Assembly: GCA_032622095.1 (NCBI GenBank)
Contig: CP136061.1
Location: forward strand, 558,001 to 622,000
Reading direction: 5' to 3'
DNA: 64,000 bases
Source: Siphonodentalium dalli
Lineage: Eukaryota; Mollusca; Scaphopoda; Gadilida; Siphonodentaliidae
This document shows, one piece after another, positions 28,001 through 40,000 of this stretch. The notes below the pieces were generated by a model, which made no database searches, was not told the DNA's origin, and saw only the letters and a list, made by a program, of their open reading frames with translations. Made by a program: the position numbers and the translations under genes. Numbering within the stretch: the stretch's first letter is position 1; every line of letters begins with the position of its first letter.

Positions 28001-31000
28001 TTTGTCGTGGCTGTTGACATTGACATGTAGATGGGAATGATCGAGTCATTTTGGGGTCGTTTGGCAAAAAAACATGGCCACCAGCAGCCATCTTGGATTT
28101 CAAAATTCAATCAATTAGCAAGGGCTGCGACAGGCCTGAGTGTTCCTCTGATCATCTTGAAATTTGTTGTGTATTTTAATATGGAAATGTAGATGGGAAC
28201 GAGTCATTTTGGGGTCATTCAACCATAAAACATGACTGCCTGCAGCCATCTTGGATTTTACTCTTTGCATGACTAAATCCTTTGGCACGGGCTACAGGTC
28301 GTACCTTTGGTCAGATCATCATGAAATTTGTCATGGTGTTAATATAGACATGGAGATGGGAAACAGGTCATTTTGGGTCATTCAACCATAAAACATGACC
28401 ACTGGCAACCATTTTGGATTTTACTCTTTGCATGACTAAATCCTTTGGCATGAGTGAGCTACAGGTCATACTTTTGGTCAGATCATTATGAAATTTGTCA
28501 TAGCTCTTGACATTGACATGTAGATGTGAATGATTAATTTTGGGGTCATTCAGCAAAAAACATGACCAACAGTAGCCATCTTGGATTTCAAAATTCAAAC
28601 TATTAGCACAGGCTACAAGCCAGAGTGTTTGTCTTATCATGAAATTTGCCATGGATGTTAATATTGACATGTAGATAGGGTTCAATAGTAGTTTTACTAC
28701 ATGTGTATATGTTTTCAGAATATATCATCTCCAAAGCAACCTTTACAACTTACACTGGCAATACATGTAATTCACTGCGTGATGACATTTCGCTACGTGA
28801 TTAGTGGCCTATCAAAGCACTCTAGTGATCTATTCAATATCCAGGCCATCAGGATTCACTCTGATCGGAAAATGTTTTGGCTGTTATTTTAACATTTCTG
28901 AATTTTTTTATGGCCAATTTTCAGAAACCTTTGGCCAAATTGAAAAACAAAATATTGGATCATCATGAAAACCGAAACTAAAACAAAAATATAAAGAGAC
29001 CCGCATAACCGATAATTTTATAAAAGTTATAATGGATATGTGATAGCCGCAAAAAATGAAATAGGTCTAGCCGGCAACATATATCTAAATAAACGAGCAC
29101 TGATATGCCTTGCTGGCAAAGTATATAAACATAAATGAGCACCGATTCGCCTGAAATTGTTTTAATTCCTGACATGCCACCATAATTATTCTATTACACA
29201 TGCAAGCCTACAGAATGCCCTTAATCAAGTTTAATAGTGAAAATGACTCTTGCTTCCACATTTTACAGTACAAACCTTTGGTGAGACTTGTTACAAAACC
29301 CCAGATGAATCGTGTGGCATTGACTTGACCTGTACAACTCTCTCTGGAGGTGGAGGAGATAAATGTAGATGCTGGCTAACGACTCAAAAGCTTTTTTATA
29401 TATTCTTGAGGAAATTATCATAATTTGATAATGTTATTTATCACATGATTAGCACTATTTTCCTATATAATATTCGAGCGTAATAGACACGTGCAATATC
29501 GTCGCGTGCAATGACGTCACGCTGCCCTTTGCGCCAAAGTTTGCAGTTCGCTGGCTGCAGTTAATTATTACTTTTGGATAAAAATTTAGCGATTATATGA
29601 TCATGTTATAAAAAGTATCTCAAACTCGTTCTATTTTATACGTAATTTATCAAACTTGTCCACTAAATTCTATTTGAGCCTCGTTAAACCTCGGCTCAAA
29701 TCGAATTTAGTGAACTCGGTTGATAAATGCCGTATAAAATTGTAACTCGTTTGAGATCCTCTATTTATAAATTATAACCTACAATGAAGGTCCGTCCCTT
29801 TAAACAATTTCAATAGTGAAAATGACTCTTGCTTCCACATTTTTCAGTACAAACCTTTGGTGAGACTTGTTACAAAACCCCAGATGAATCGTGTGGCATT
29901 GACTTGACCTGTACAACTCTCTCTGGAGGTGGAGGAGATAAATGTAGATGCACAGACATCAATACATACTGGAATTCAGGCAGCGGTTCCTGTGTTAACC
30001 GTAAGTAAACCGTACATACACCAATAAATACTGGAATTCAGGCAGCGGTTCCTGTGTTAATCGTAAGTAAACCGTACATACACCAATAAATACTGGAATT
30101 CAGGCAGCGGTTCCTGTGTTAACCATAAGTAAACCGTACAGACACCAATAAATACTGGAATTCAGGCAGCGGTTAATTCCTGTGTTAATCGTAAGTAAAC
30201 CGTACATACACCAATAAATACTGGAATTCAGGCAGCGGTTAATTCCTGTGTTAATCGTAAGTAAACCGTACAGACACCAATAAATACTGGAATTCAGGCA
30301 GCGGTTAATTCCTGTGTTAACCATAAGTAAACCGTACAGACACCAATAAATACTGGAATTCAGGCAGCGGTTAATTCCTGTGTTAATCGTAAGTAAACCG
30401 TACATACACCAATAAATACTGGAATTCAGGCAGCGGTTCCTGTGTTAATCGTAAGTAAACCGTACAGACACCAATACATACTGGAATTCAGGCAGCGGTT
30501 CCTGTGTTAATCGTAAGTAAACCGTACAAATGATTTGAACTAGTTATTTAAATCTACATTCTAATTGATTCCATTAACTAATAGCAGATAGATGTGTTGG
30601 TAGATATCCAAATATTTATGCCATTAATTGACTACTATTGTAATTAGAGATTTAAAGTTCCAAGTGTGGAACTTAGATACATTCATGGGACTCAAGTAAT
30701 AATCATTTTTTTTTCTAAGAGTTTCAGATTTTAAACCGTTCTTCTTTTTGTAATCAGTTTGTCCTGAATATTTGTTTCTAAATTTCTAGATGTATTTTTA
30801 TTTCTTTTTTGCATGCCATTTAGTAGCACAATCACTAACAAAACATCAACTGAAAACATATACTGTTGACACTCTATGTATTCTTAAACCTAACTGTTTA
30901 ACACTGTAATTGTAGGGGTATAACAATATTACACATATATATGACCATAATTATGAGTCTAGAGTTAATCATAACAAACATAGTTCATTGACATCAATAC

Positions 31001-34000
31001 AAATATAACAAAATTCTAGCCCTAATCATGATTGGAGTCCTAATAAAAATTCTAGCAATAATACTAACTCTAATCATATCAACAACCCATACCATGAATA
31101 TATCAACACTCATTACCTAAAAATATCACTGTCCATAAGGCCAACAGTTGAATGAAATCATTGAAAAAAAAGTTTGACATGACATAGTCAAAGAAGAGTG
31201 ATTTTTGTTTGGAGTTTTCTTGTTTATGTATCATATGTAACAATCATTTGGACTATATTGTTGAACCTTGTCCTAATGTCCTATCATTTCTGATGGAGCT
31301 CTGAGAGTGATAACAGCGGAAAGCTGTTGGGCAGATGATAGTGCCGTGGGCCCACCGATGGTTATGAAACAAACCAATCGTAAATAATAATATAAAACTC
31401 GATATCTACATTTCATCAGAAGTAGCGGCTACTAACACAAGCAAAGCAATTATCCATTTACTCCAGAAGACAATGTGTGAGTCTCTCCTGTGTTTTATCG
31501 GTGAAAACTCACGAAGATTGCAATGTTTCAATATTTTGAAATATTTGATTCAATTTCATACATAGATGATATTTTCGCCACAATGGATTTATATCTGGCA
31601 TGATATATAGTTACATGAAAGAGATATGGATAGTTGAAAATGGTTGCTATAGTATGCCTATGGGAATGACCATCATTCGTGTATAAATACACACTGTTTT
31701 TGCCATAAGGGTAGTTGTCAAACAAGATATATCTTTGCTATATTTTACGTAGAAACAGTGCCATATATTCACCATTTCATAAACCAGCTAGCCTATATCG
31801 AACTCACTCCATGACTGATGAAGTATATATAATCTATGCACTTATAGGTATCATTCTATTTGAGTTCATAAGGTCAAAGGTCAGGGACATGTATATAGGG
31901 TTTCCTTTGGGGTGGGGGCTGTGTTCACTTTGGGAATTCCAACTGCACCCCCCCTCATTGAATTCCTTTCGCATTGCCCCTTGCACTCCAACTGCTCCCA
32001 TACAGGCCTGATAGCTTTTTCTGAATGGCTCTTGTGGTCACTATAGCCAGATGGAAGACAGAACCATGGTTCTTTATACCCGGTATGAGAAAATTTAGAG
32101 ATCTGAACCAGAAAATTGCATAATCCTAACAGCTAGTGGTCTAACTCCTGACAAATTAACATGGCCATTGGAGTGAGACAAGGACACACCAGGTCAACCA
32201 TGCAGGGACCAGCCTAGGCCTGATTTTCAGGGCGAAGTGACTTCTCCCTGTCACAAAATAGGGCGAATTCGGAGATTTCCAGGGCGAAATGCGTTGGCAA
32301 AATTGAAATCCGACCGCACTGTAGTCGCCTATAAAAGGCTATATAAAGAAATTAGGAGATATGTAATATTTAAATTAAAATGGTGAAACAATGGTTCAAA
32401 TGTGGAAGCTTTATGTTCAAATCATCACTCTAATAACTATGAATAATGTCCAAATAGAATTGTGAGAGAATGGTTTTGAAAGAACGGCATTTTCACAACC
32501 GCTTATGAATACAAAAAGAAATAAGAAACGACGCTTGTGAATACAAAAAGAAATAAAAATTAGACAATGCTTATGAATACGAAAAAAAAATCCTAAAATA
32601 CGAAAGAAATCTTGAACATTTTCACTCATTAAAAGTCCCTAACATGGGATTTAATTTGTTTTCAAAGCTAATCTGGCCTTTACATTATTTAACAAAGGGG
32701 TGATGATCTGATGTAAGGTGTAGAGTTGTAATCTTCAGGTGTGATAATCTCAAAATCACAAGTCACTGGACACCTGACGATGTATTCACAGCTGTCTGCA
32801 ATCAACACTCAGGTGTGAATGTGCTCCCAAATCGGATTAATACAGCTGTTAATAGTAACTATGGTGTTATCTACGACAGTGTCAATGGATAACTGGGTTC
32901 AATCAATGTTGGCAGTAAATAGTGGGTGAATATTTTGCCGATTTTCTTAGGTAAACTTCGGAAATTTCAGGGCGACTTAAACTTCGCCGGCTGCAAAATT
33001 AGGGCGAAGTGAGCAAGAATAGGGAGAATACTTTGCCCTCTCGGCTGGTCCCTGCAACCATGTATGGTTCAGCCCAGGATGAGAAAATTTTGAAACATGA
33101 ACAAGACAATTACAAAATCCTAGCATCTATAGATTGGCGTCAAACTTTCCTAGTGTTGGAAATTTTAAATGTCATACCCCCCCCTTATGTTGGAAATTTT
33201 TCAACTGATTACCATTTCCATCCACAATTTTGATCAGATGTAGTAAAATATTATTTTCTGAAACTATTTAGCAGTTTTTAGCTCTACTTGTAAAGTTTGA
33301 GCTATGTTTGGTATCCGTTGTCCGTGTGTGCATGGAGACGTCCATCAACAATTTCCATCAGCATGGGTTACAAGTCGTACCTTTTGTCGGATCATTATCA
33401 AATTTGTCGTGGCTGTTGACATTGACATGTAGATGGGAATGAGTCATTTTGGGGTCGTTTGGCAAAAAAACATGGCCACCAGCAGCCATCTTGGATTTCA
33501 AAATTCAATCAATTAGCAAGGGCTGCGACAGGCCTGAGTGTTCCTCTGATCATCTTGAAATTTGTTGTGTATTTTAATATGGAAATGTAGATGGGAACGA
33601 GTCATTTTGGGGTCATTCAACCATAAAACATGACTGCCTGCAGCCATCTTGGATTTTACTCTTTGCATGACTAAATCCTTTGGCACGGGCTACAGGTCGT
33701 ACCTTTGGTCAGATCATCATGAAATTTGTCATGGTGTTAATATAGACATGGAGATGGGAAACAGGTCATTTTGGGTCATTCAACCATAAAACATGACCAC
33801 TGGCAACCATTTTGGATTTTACTCTTTGCATGACTAAATCCTTTGGCATGAGTGAGCTACAGGTCATACTTTTGGTCAGATCATTATGAAATTTGTCATA
33901 GCTCTTGACATTGACATGTAGATGTGAATGATTAATTTTGGGGTCATTCAGCAAAAAACATGACCAACAGTAGCCATCTTGGATTTCAAAATTCAAACTA

Positions 34001-37000
34001 TTAGCACAGGCTACAAGCCAGAGTGTTTGTCTTATCATGAAATTTGCCATGGATGTTAATATTGACATGTAGATAGGGTTCAATAGTAGTTTTACTACAT
34101 GTGTATATGTTTTCAGAATATATCATCTCCAAAGCAACCTTTACAACTTACACTGGCAATACATGTAATTCACTGCGTGATGACATTTCGCTACGTGATT
34201 AGTGGCCTATCAAAGCACTCTAGTGATCTATTCAATATCCAGGCCATCAGGATTCACTCTGATCGGAAAATGTTTTGGCTGTTATTTTAACATTTCTGAA
34301 TTTTTTTATGGCCAATTTTCAGAAACCTTTGGCCAAATTGAAAAACAAAATATTGGATCATCATGAAAACCGAAACTAAAACAAAAATATAAAGAGACCC
34401 GCATAACCGATAATTTTATAAAAGTTATAATGGATATGTGATAGCCGCAAAAAATGAAATAGGTCTAGCCGGCAACATATATCTAAATAAACGAGCACTG
34501 ATATGCCTTGCTGGCAAAGTATATAAACATAAATGAGCACCGATTCGCCTGAAATTGTTTTAATTCCTGACATGCCACCATAATTATTCTATTACACATG
34601 CAAGCCTACAGAATGCCCTTAATCAAGTTTAATAGTGAAAATGACTCTTGCTTCCACATTTTACAGTACAAACCTTTGGTGAGACTTGTTACAAAACCCC
34701 AGATGAATCGTGTGGCATTGACTTGACCTGTACAACTCTCTCTGGAGGTGGAGGAGATAAATGTAGATGCACAGACAGCAATAAATACTGGAATTCAGGC
34801 AGCGGTTCCTGTGTTAACCGTAAGTAAACCGTACATACACCAATAAATACTGGAATTCAGGCAGCGGTTCCTGTGTTAACCGTAAGTAAATCGTACATAC
34901 ACCAATAAATACTGGAATTCAGGCAGCGGTTCCTGTGTTAACCGTAAGTAAACCGTACATACACCAATAAATACTGGAATTCAGGCAGCGGTTCCTGTGT
35001 TAACCGTAAGTAAACCGTACAGACAGCAATAAATACTGGAATTCAGGCAGCGGTTCCTGTGTTAACCGTAAGTAAACCGTACAGACAGCAATAAATACTG
35101 GAATTCAGGCAGCGGTTCCTGTGTTAACCGTAAGTAAACCGTACAGACAGCAATAAATACTGGAATTCAGGCAGCGGTTAATTCCTGTGTTAACCGTAAG
35201 TAAAACGTACATACACCAATAAATACTGGAATTCAGGCAGCGGTTAATTCCTGTGTTAATCGTAAGTAAACCGTACATACACCAATAAATACTGGAATTC
35301 AGGCAGCGGTTAATTCCTGTGTTAATCGTAAGTAAACCGTACATACACCAATAAATACTGGAATTCAGGCAGCGGTTAATTCCTGTGTTAATCGTAAGTA
35401 AACCGTACATACACCAATAAATACTGGAATTCAGGCAGCGGTTAATTCCTGTGTTAATCGTAAGTAAACCGTACATACACCAATAAATACTGGAATTCAG
35501 GCAGCGGTTAATTCCTGTGTTAACCGTAAGTAAACCGTACAGACACCAATAAATACTGGAATTCAGGCAGCGGTTCCTGTGTTAACCGTAAGTAAACCGT
35601 ACAGACAGCAATAAATACTGGAATTCAGGCAGCGGTTCCTGTGTTAACCGTAAGTAAACCGTACAGACAGCAATAAATACTGGAATTCAGGCAGCGGTTA
35701 ATTCCTGTGTTAACCGTAAGTAAACCGTACATACACCAATAAATACTGGAATTCAGGCAGCGGTTAATTCCTGTGTTAATCGTAAGTAAACCGTACATAC
35801 ACCAATAAATACTGGAATTCAGGCAGCGGTTAATTCCTGTGTTAATCGTAAGTAAACCGTACTTACACCAATAAATACTGGAATTCAGGCAGCGGTTAAT
35901 TCCTGTGTTAATCGTAAGTAAACCGTACATACACCAATAAATACTGGAATTCAGGCAGCGGTTAATTCCTGTGTTAATCGTAAGTAAACCGTACATACAC
36001 CAATAAATACTGGAATTCAGGCAGCGGTTAATTCCTGTGTTAATCGTAAGTAAACCGTACATACACCAATAAATACTGGAATTCAGGCAGCGGTTAATTC
36101 CTGTGTTAACCGTAAGTAAACCGTACATACACCAATAAATACTGGAATTGAGGCAGCGGTTCCTGTGTTAATCGTAAGTAAACCGTACAAATGATTTGAA
36201 CTAGTTATTTAAATCTACATTCTAATTGATTCCATTAACTAATAGCAGATAGATGTGTTGGTAGATATCCAAATATTTATGCCATTAATTGACTACTATT
36301 GTAATTAGAGATTTAAAGTTCCAAGTGTGGAACTTAGATACATTCATGGGACTCAAATAAAAATCATTGTTTTATAGGTAACCAATAAGTGGTAAGACAG
36401 TAAAAAGTCATCATAATCACAATTAAATGCTGGCTAACGACTCAAAAGCTTTTTGATATATTCTTGAGGAAATTATCATAATTTGATAATGTTATTTATC
36501 ACATGATTAGCACTATTTTCCTATGTAATATTCGAGCGTAATAGACACGTGCAATATCGTCGCGTGCAATGACGTCACGCTGCCCTTTGCGCCAATGTTT
36601 GCAGTTTGCTGGCTGCAGTTAATTATTGTACTTTTTGATAAAAATTTATCGATTATATGATCATTTGATAAAAAGTATCTCAAACTCGTTCTATTTTATA
36701 CGTAATTTATCAAACTTGTCCACTAAATTCTATTTGAGCCTCGTTAAACCTCGGCTCAAATCGAATTTAGTGAACTCGGTTGATAAATGCCGTATAAAAT
36801 TGTAACTCGTTTGAGATCCTCTATTTATAAATTATAACCTACAATGAAGGTCCGTCCCTTTAAACAATTTCAATAGTGAAAATGACTCTTGCTTCCACAT
36901 TTTTCAGTACAAACCTTTGGTGAGACTTGTTACAAAACCCCAGATGAATCGTGTGGCATTGACTTGACCTGTACAACTCTCTCTGGAGGTGGAGGAGATA

Positions 37001-40000
37001 AATGTAGATGCACAGACATCAATACATACTGGAATTCAGGCAGCGGTTCCTGTGTTAACCGTAAGTAAACCGTACATACACCAATAAATACTGGAATTCA
37101 GGCAGCGGTTCCTGTGTTAATCGTAAGTAAACCGTACATACACCAATAAATACTGGAATTCAGGCAGCGGTTCCTGTGTTAACCATAAGTAAACCGTACA
37201 GACACCAATAAATACTGGAATTCAGGCAGCGGTTAATTCCTGTGTTAATCGTAAGTAAACCGTACAGACACCAATAAATACTGGAATTCAGGCAGCGGTT
37301 AATTCCTGTGTTAATCGTAAGTAAACCGTACAAATGATTTGAACTAGTTATTTAAATCTACATTCTAATTGATTCCATTAACTAATAGCAGATAGATGTG
37401 TCGGTAGATATACAAATATTTATGCCATTAATTGACTACTATTGTAATTAGAGATTTGAAGTTCCAAGCTAAAAGTCAGAGTGTTTGTTTGATCATCATG
37501 AAATTTGCCATGTAGATTGACATGTAAATAGGGTTCAATAGTAGTTTTTCTACATGTGTATATATATCTCCGTCAAATATATCTTGGACACTGAATAAAC
37601 TAATGGTTATATATTTCTTGCTTGCAAGATCTAGAAGATGCAGTTTTAAAAATCGGTACGAAGTACCTACAGTATGTCGCGCACTGTCAAACCTAAACAA
37701 CTTTACCTCTGGACCAATCGTATGAGTCCTTTCGCTATAGAAGCGAGTGACAAGTAAGTTTACGATCCTTTTTATTTCTTCTAGTCCCAAGATAAGTCGC
37801 ATCTTTCATCTGTTCATTTTTAATGAACGTTCTCTTTACGATATTGCGAATGACACCGCGCAGTTTCCTAATTTCGTGCACTAAGCACGTGTTTTCCAAT
37901 TTTCGGAATTCCGTTTCACAATTGTTCAACAATCTTTTATTCTACAATACTGTCTTATTAATGACTGCGGTCCGTGGGTGGATAATTTCATTAACAAATA
38001 TTTCAAGTTTGTTTTGTTTACGAGAATCACTTAAAACAAATATAGTTTTTTGCATAAAACAACCGATGCTCTTTCGAGTCATTCGGGTTCTCGTCAGGAT
38101 TTTTTAACACTGCACCAGGTGCAATATGGTGTTGGCATCTACACTAAGCTCCAGTTTGGACCCTGACAAAATCCTATCCAAACATATTGGAATTAATAAT
38201 TTACAATATTTTACATTACAATATTTTACAATAATTTTCCTCACGGAATGCTAGATAAAATAGCCACAGTGTGGCTTACCTCTTCCCTCTACATTGAACA
38301 TTAGTCTCAATGCTTTTCCGATGAAAACTTTGTAATGTTTTTTCCCTTTGACAGGTAGGGGTGCCACGATTAATCGTATATTCGAACCGTTGATACAGCC
38401 GATATTCAATTACCATCTGAGTTCTTTATTTCGGATGTCGGAAAGTACCGGACATATTTGGATACCCTGTTTGACAGTTTAATCTCCAATGGACAGGTTA
38501 ACGATCGTTGATCGTGCAAAGATATTTGTAACGCATTGTGCTCATTACTGATTACTGACATTTCTTCCCATGAGACAGGAGCGATTGCTCTCGCACCCGT
38601 ATGCACTCGCAATTTTCTATTCACGGGTGCTAAACATTTGCACTCGTCCACCTTGTCACAATGTTGGTGGTCACTGTAATTGTTGGATCAATATTGAAAT
38701 ATTTGAAGATATATTTAGAACATTTCCCATCTCAGTTAATTTATGGGCATGTGAAAGTGTCACTGGTATATCCCACATTGACCTTTGATTTGAGATAACC
38801 CCAACTTACAATTATATTACCGGTGCAATTACACCCGTCTTCTGCATTGCGAGAGAAATTAGTGCTTGCACGGTATTTTTGTCATGGGAAGGACTGTCGT
38901 GGTTGTTTCTGATACAAATTATTCACATGCAAATATTATGCACTACTTCCACTGTCCTTGCTATTAGATACGCTTCATCGATTCTAATCTCTTATTGACT
39001 ATCGATTATCAAGATCAATAATCGTGGTACCTCTACTGACGTGGCACCTTCTCTTACTTCCTCCATTAACTTGGACCCTCCGCTGGAGTCCGTTGCTGGA
39101 CATGCCTCCTCCCTCTGGGTCGCAGCCTCCTGAGCCTCAGCAGAGAAGGGCAGTGATGGTCGTCCAAGCCCAGCTACCACTGGTCCTGCCTCTGGTGCGT
39201 ACGGGTTCATTCCATCGTTGCACAAGCCGGCCACTTGCCGTAGCTACAACAAAATCGGTGGTCTGTAAAAGCTCGCAAGCCCCAGTGCTTTCGACACATT
39301 GCCTGCCTAGCAATTCAATGTGTCACCTGCCACTGCTTCCACTCCAGGGGATTTTACCGCACAGGTTCCGACCTGTCCTCCAATCGTCAAGTCTTTTCCG
39401 ACATCCGTCCCTCCCGGTTTGGGGTGGGCATGTATCCCTATTATTCACTTGTGTTCTTTCCTCCACCAGTGTGGCCTTGCTTTGTACGGTTTCTGGCCTC
39501 TTTTGGGCTCCTAGGCCAGAACTTAGACTTAGTTTCCTTTCTGAGGCTCCGGAACTTTTGCCTCGTCAAACCAGATGACCTGGTCGGGATACTTGCCCCT
39601 TTCCTCCCATCTCCTGGACGGACGGTGCTGTTCGGAGACGAGGACATGCTGTCACAACATCCCCTGCATTTGGCAGCTTTTGATGCGTGTCCGAGTTCGC
39701 CATGCCCATCCGAGAGTGCCTTCCATGAGGGTTATTTCGGATGGGTCAGTCCTTCGGTCTTAGGATAACAATTGCGCACAATTTTGCATACATTACCAGC
39801 ACAATACCAACAGCACAGAAAAAGGAAGAGAAAACGTGGCCCTTCTCCTGCTTCCTCCATATAAAAGGAGTTGAGTTGGTTGCTGGACATGCCTCCTCCT
39901 TATTGGTCACGGCCTCCTGAGCCATCTACAGAGAAGTACGCCTGTTTTCCACAAACGAAGGACTGGATGGGGCCCACATATCAAGAACAAACACCAACAA

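Larger units (their letters stand above)
23430..28910 (+). repeat. Segmental duplication unit 2 (5.48 kb)
   Basis: Runs from ATGGCCAATTTTCAG to the next occurrence of the same sequence. Contains truncated exon 5, element F, exon 6 with its array, a hAT element and the CATGGCC-family repeat. Anchors repeat in unit 3 at an offset of 5481. Nearly identical over introns as well as exons, so the duplication is recent or has been homogenised. Confidence 0.9.
28911..34308 (+). repeat. Segmental duplication unit 3 (5.40 kb)
   Basis: Same order as unit 2: truncated exon 7, element F, exon 8 with array, hAT element, CATGGCC-family repeat. It shares with unit 2 the identical deletion in the A-type exon, so units 2 and 3 descend from one deleted ancestor. 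Confidence 0.9.

Noticed and set aside
35105-36128. Minus-strand ORFs of 123 and 167 codons with a 22-residue period, and similar ones at 19332, 24747 and 30100
   Set aside because: They arise because the 66-bp variant monomer is divisible by three. They stop where 62-bp units begin and lie opposite a clear exon/donor repeat.
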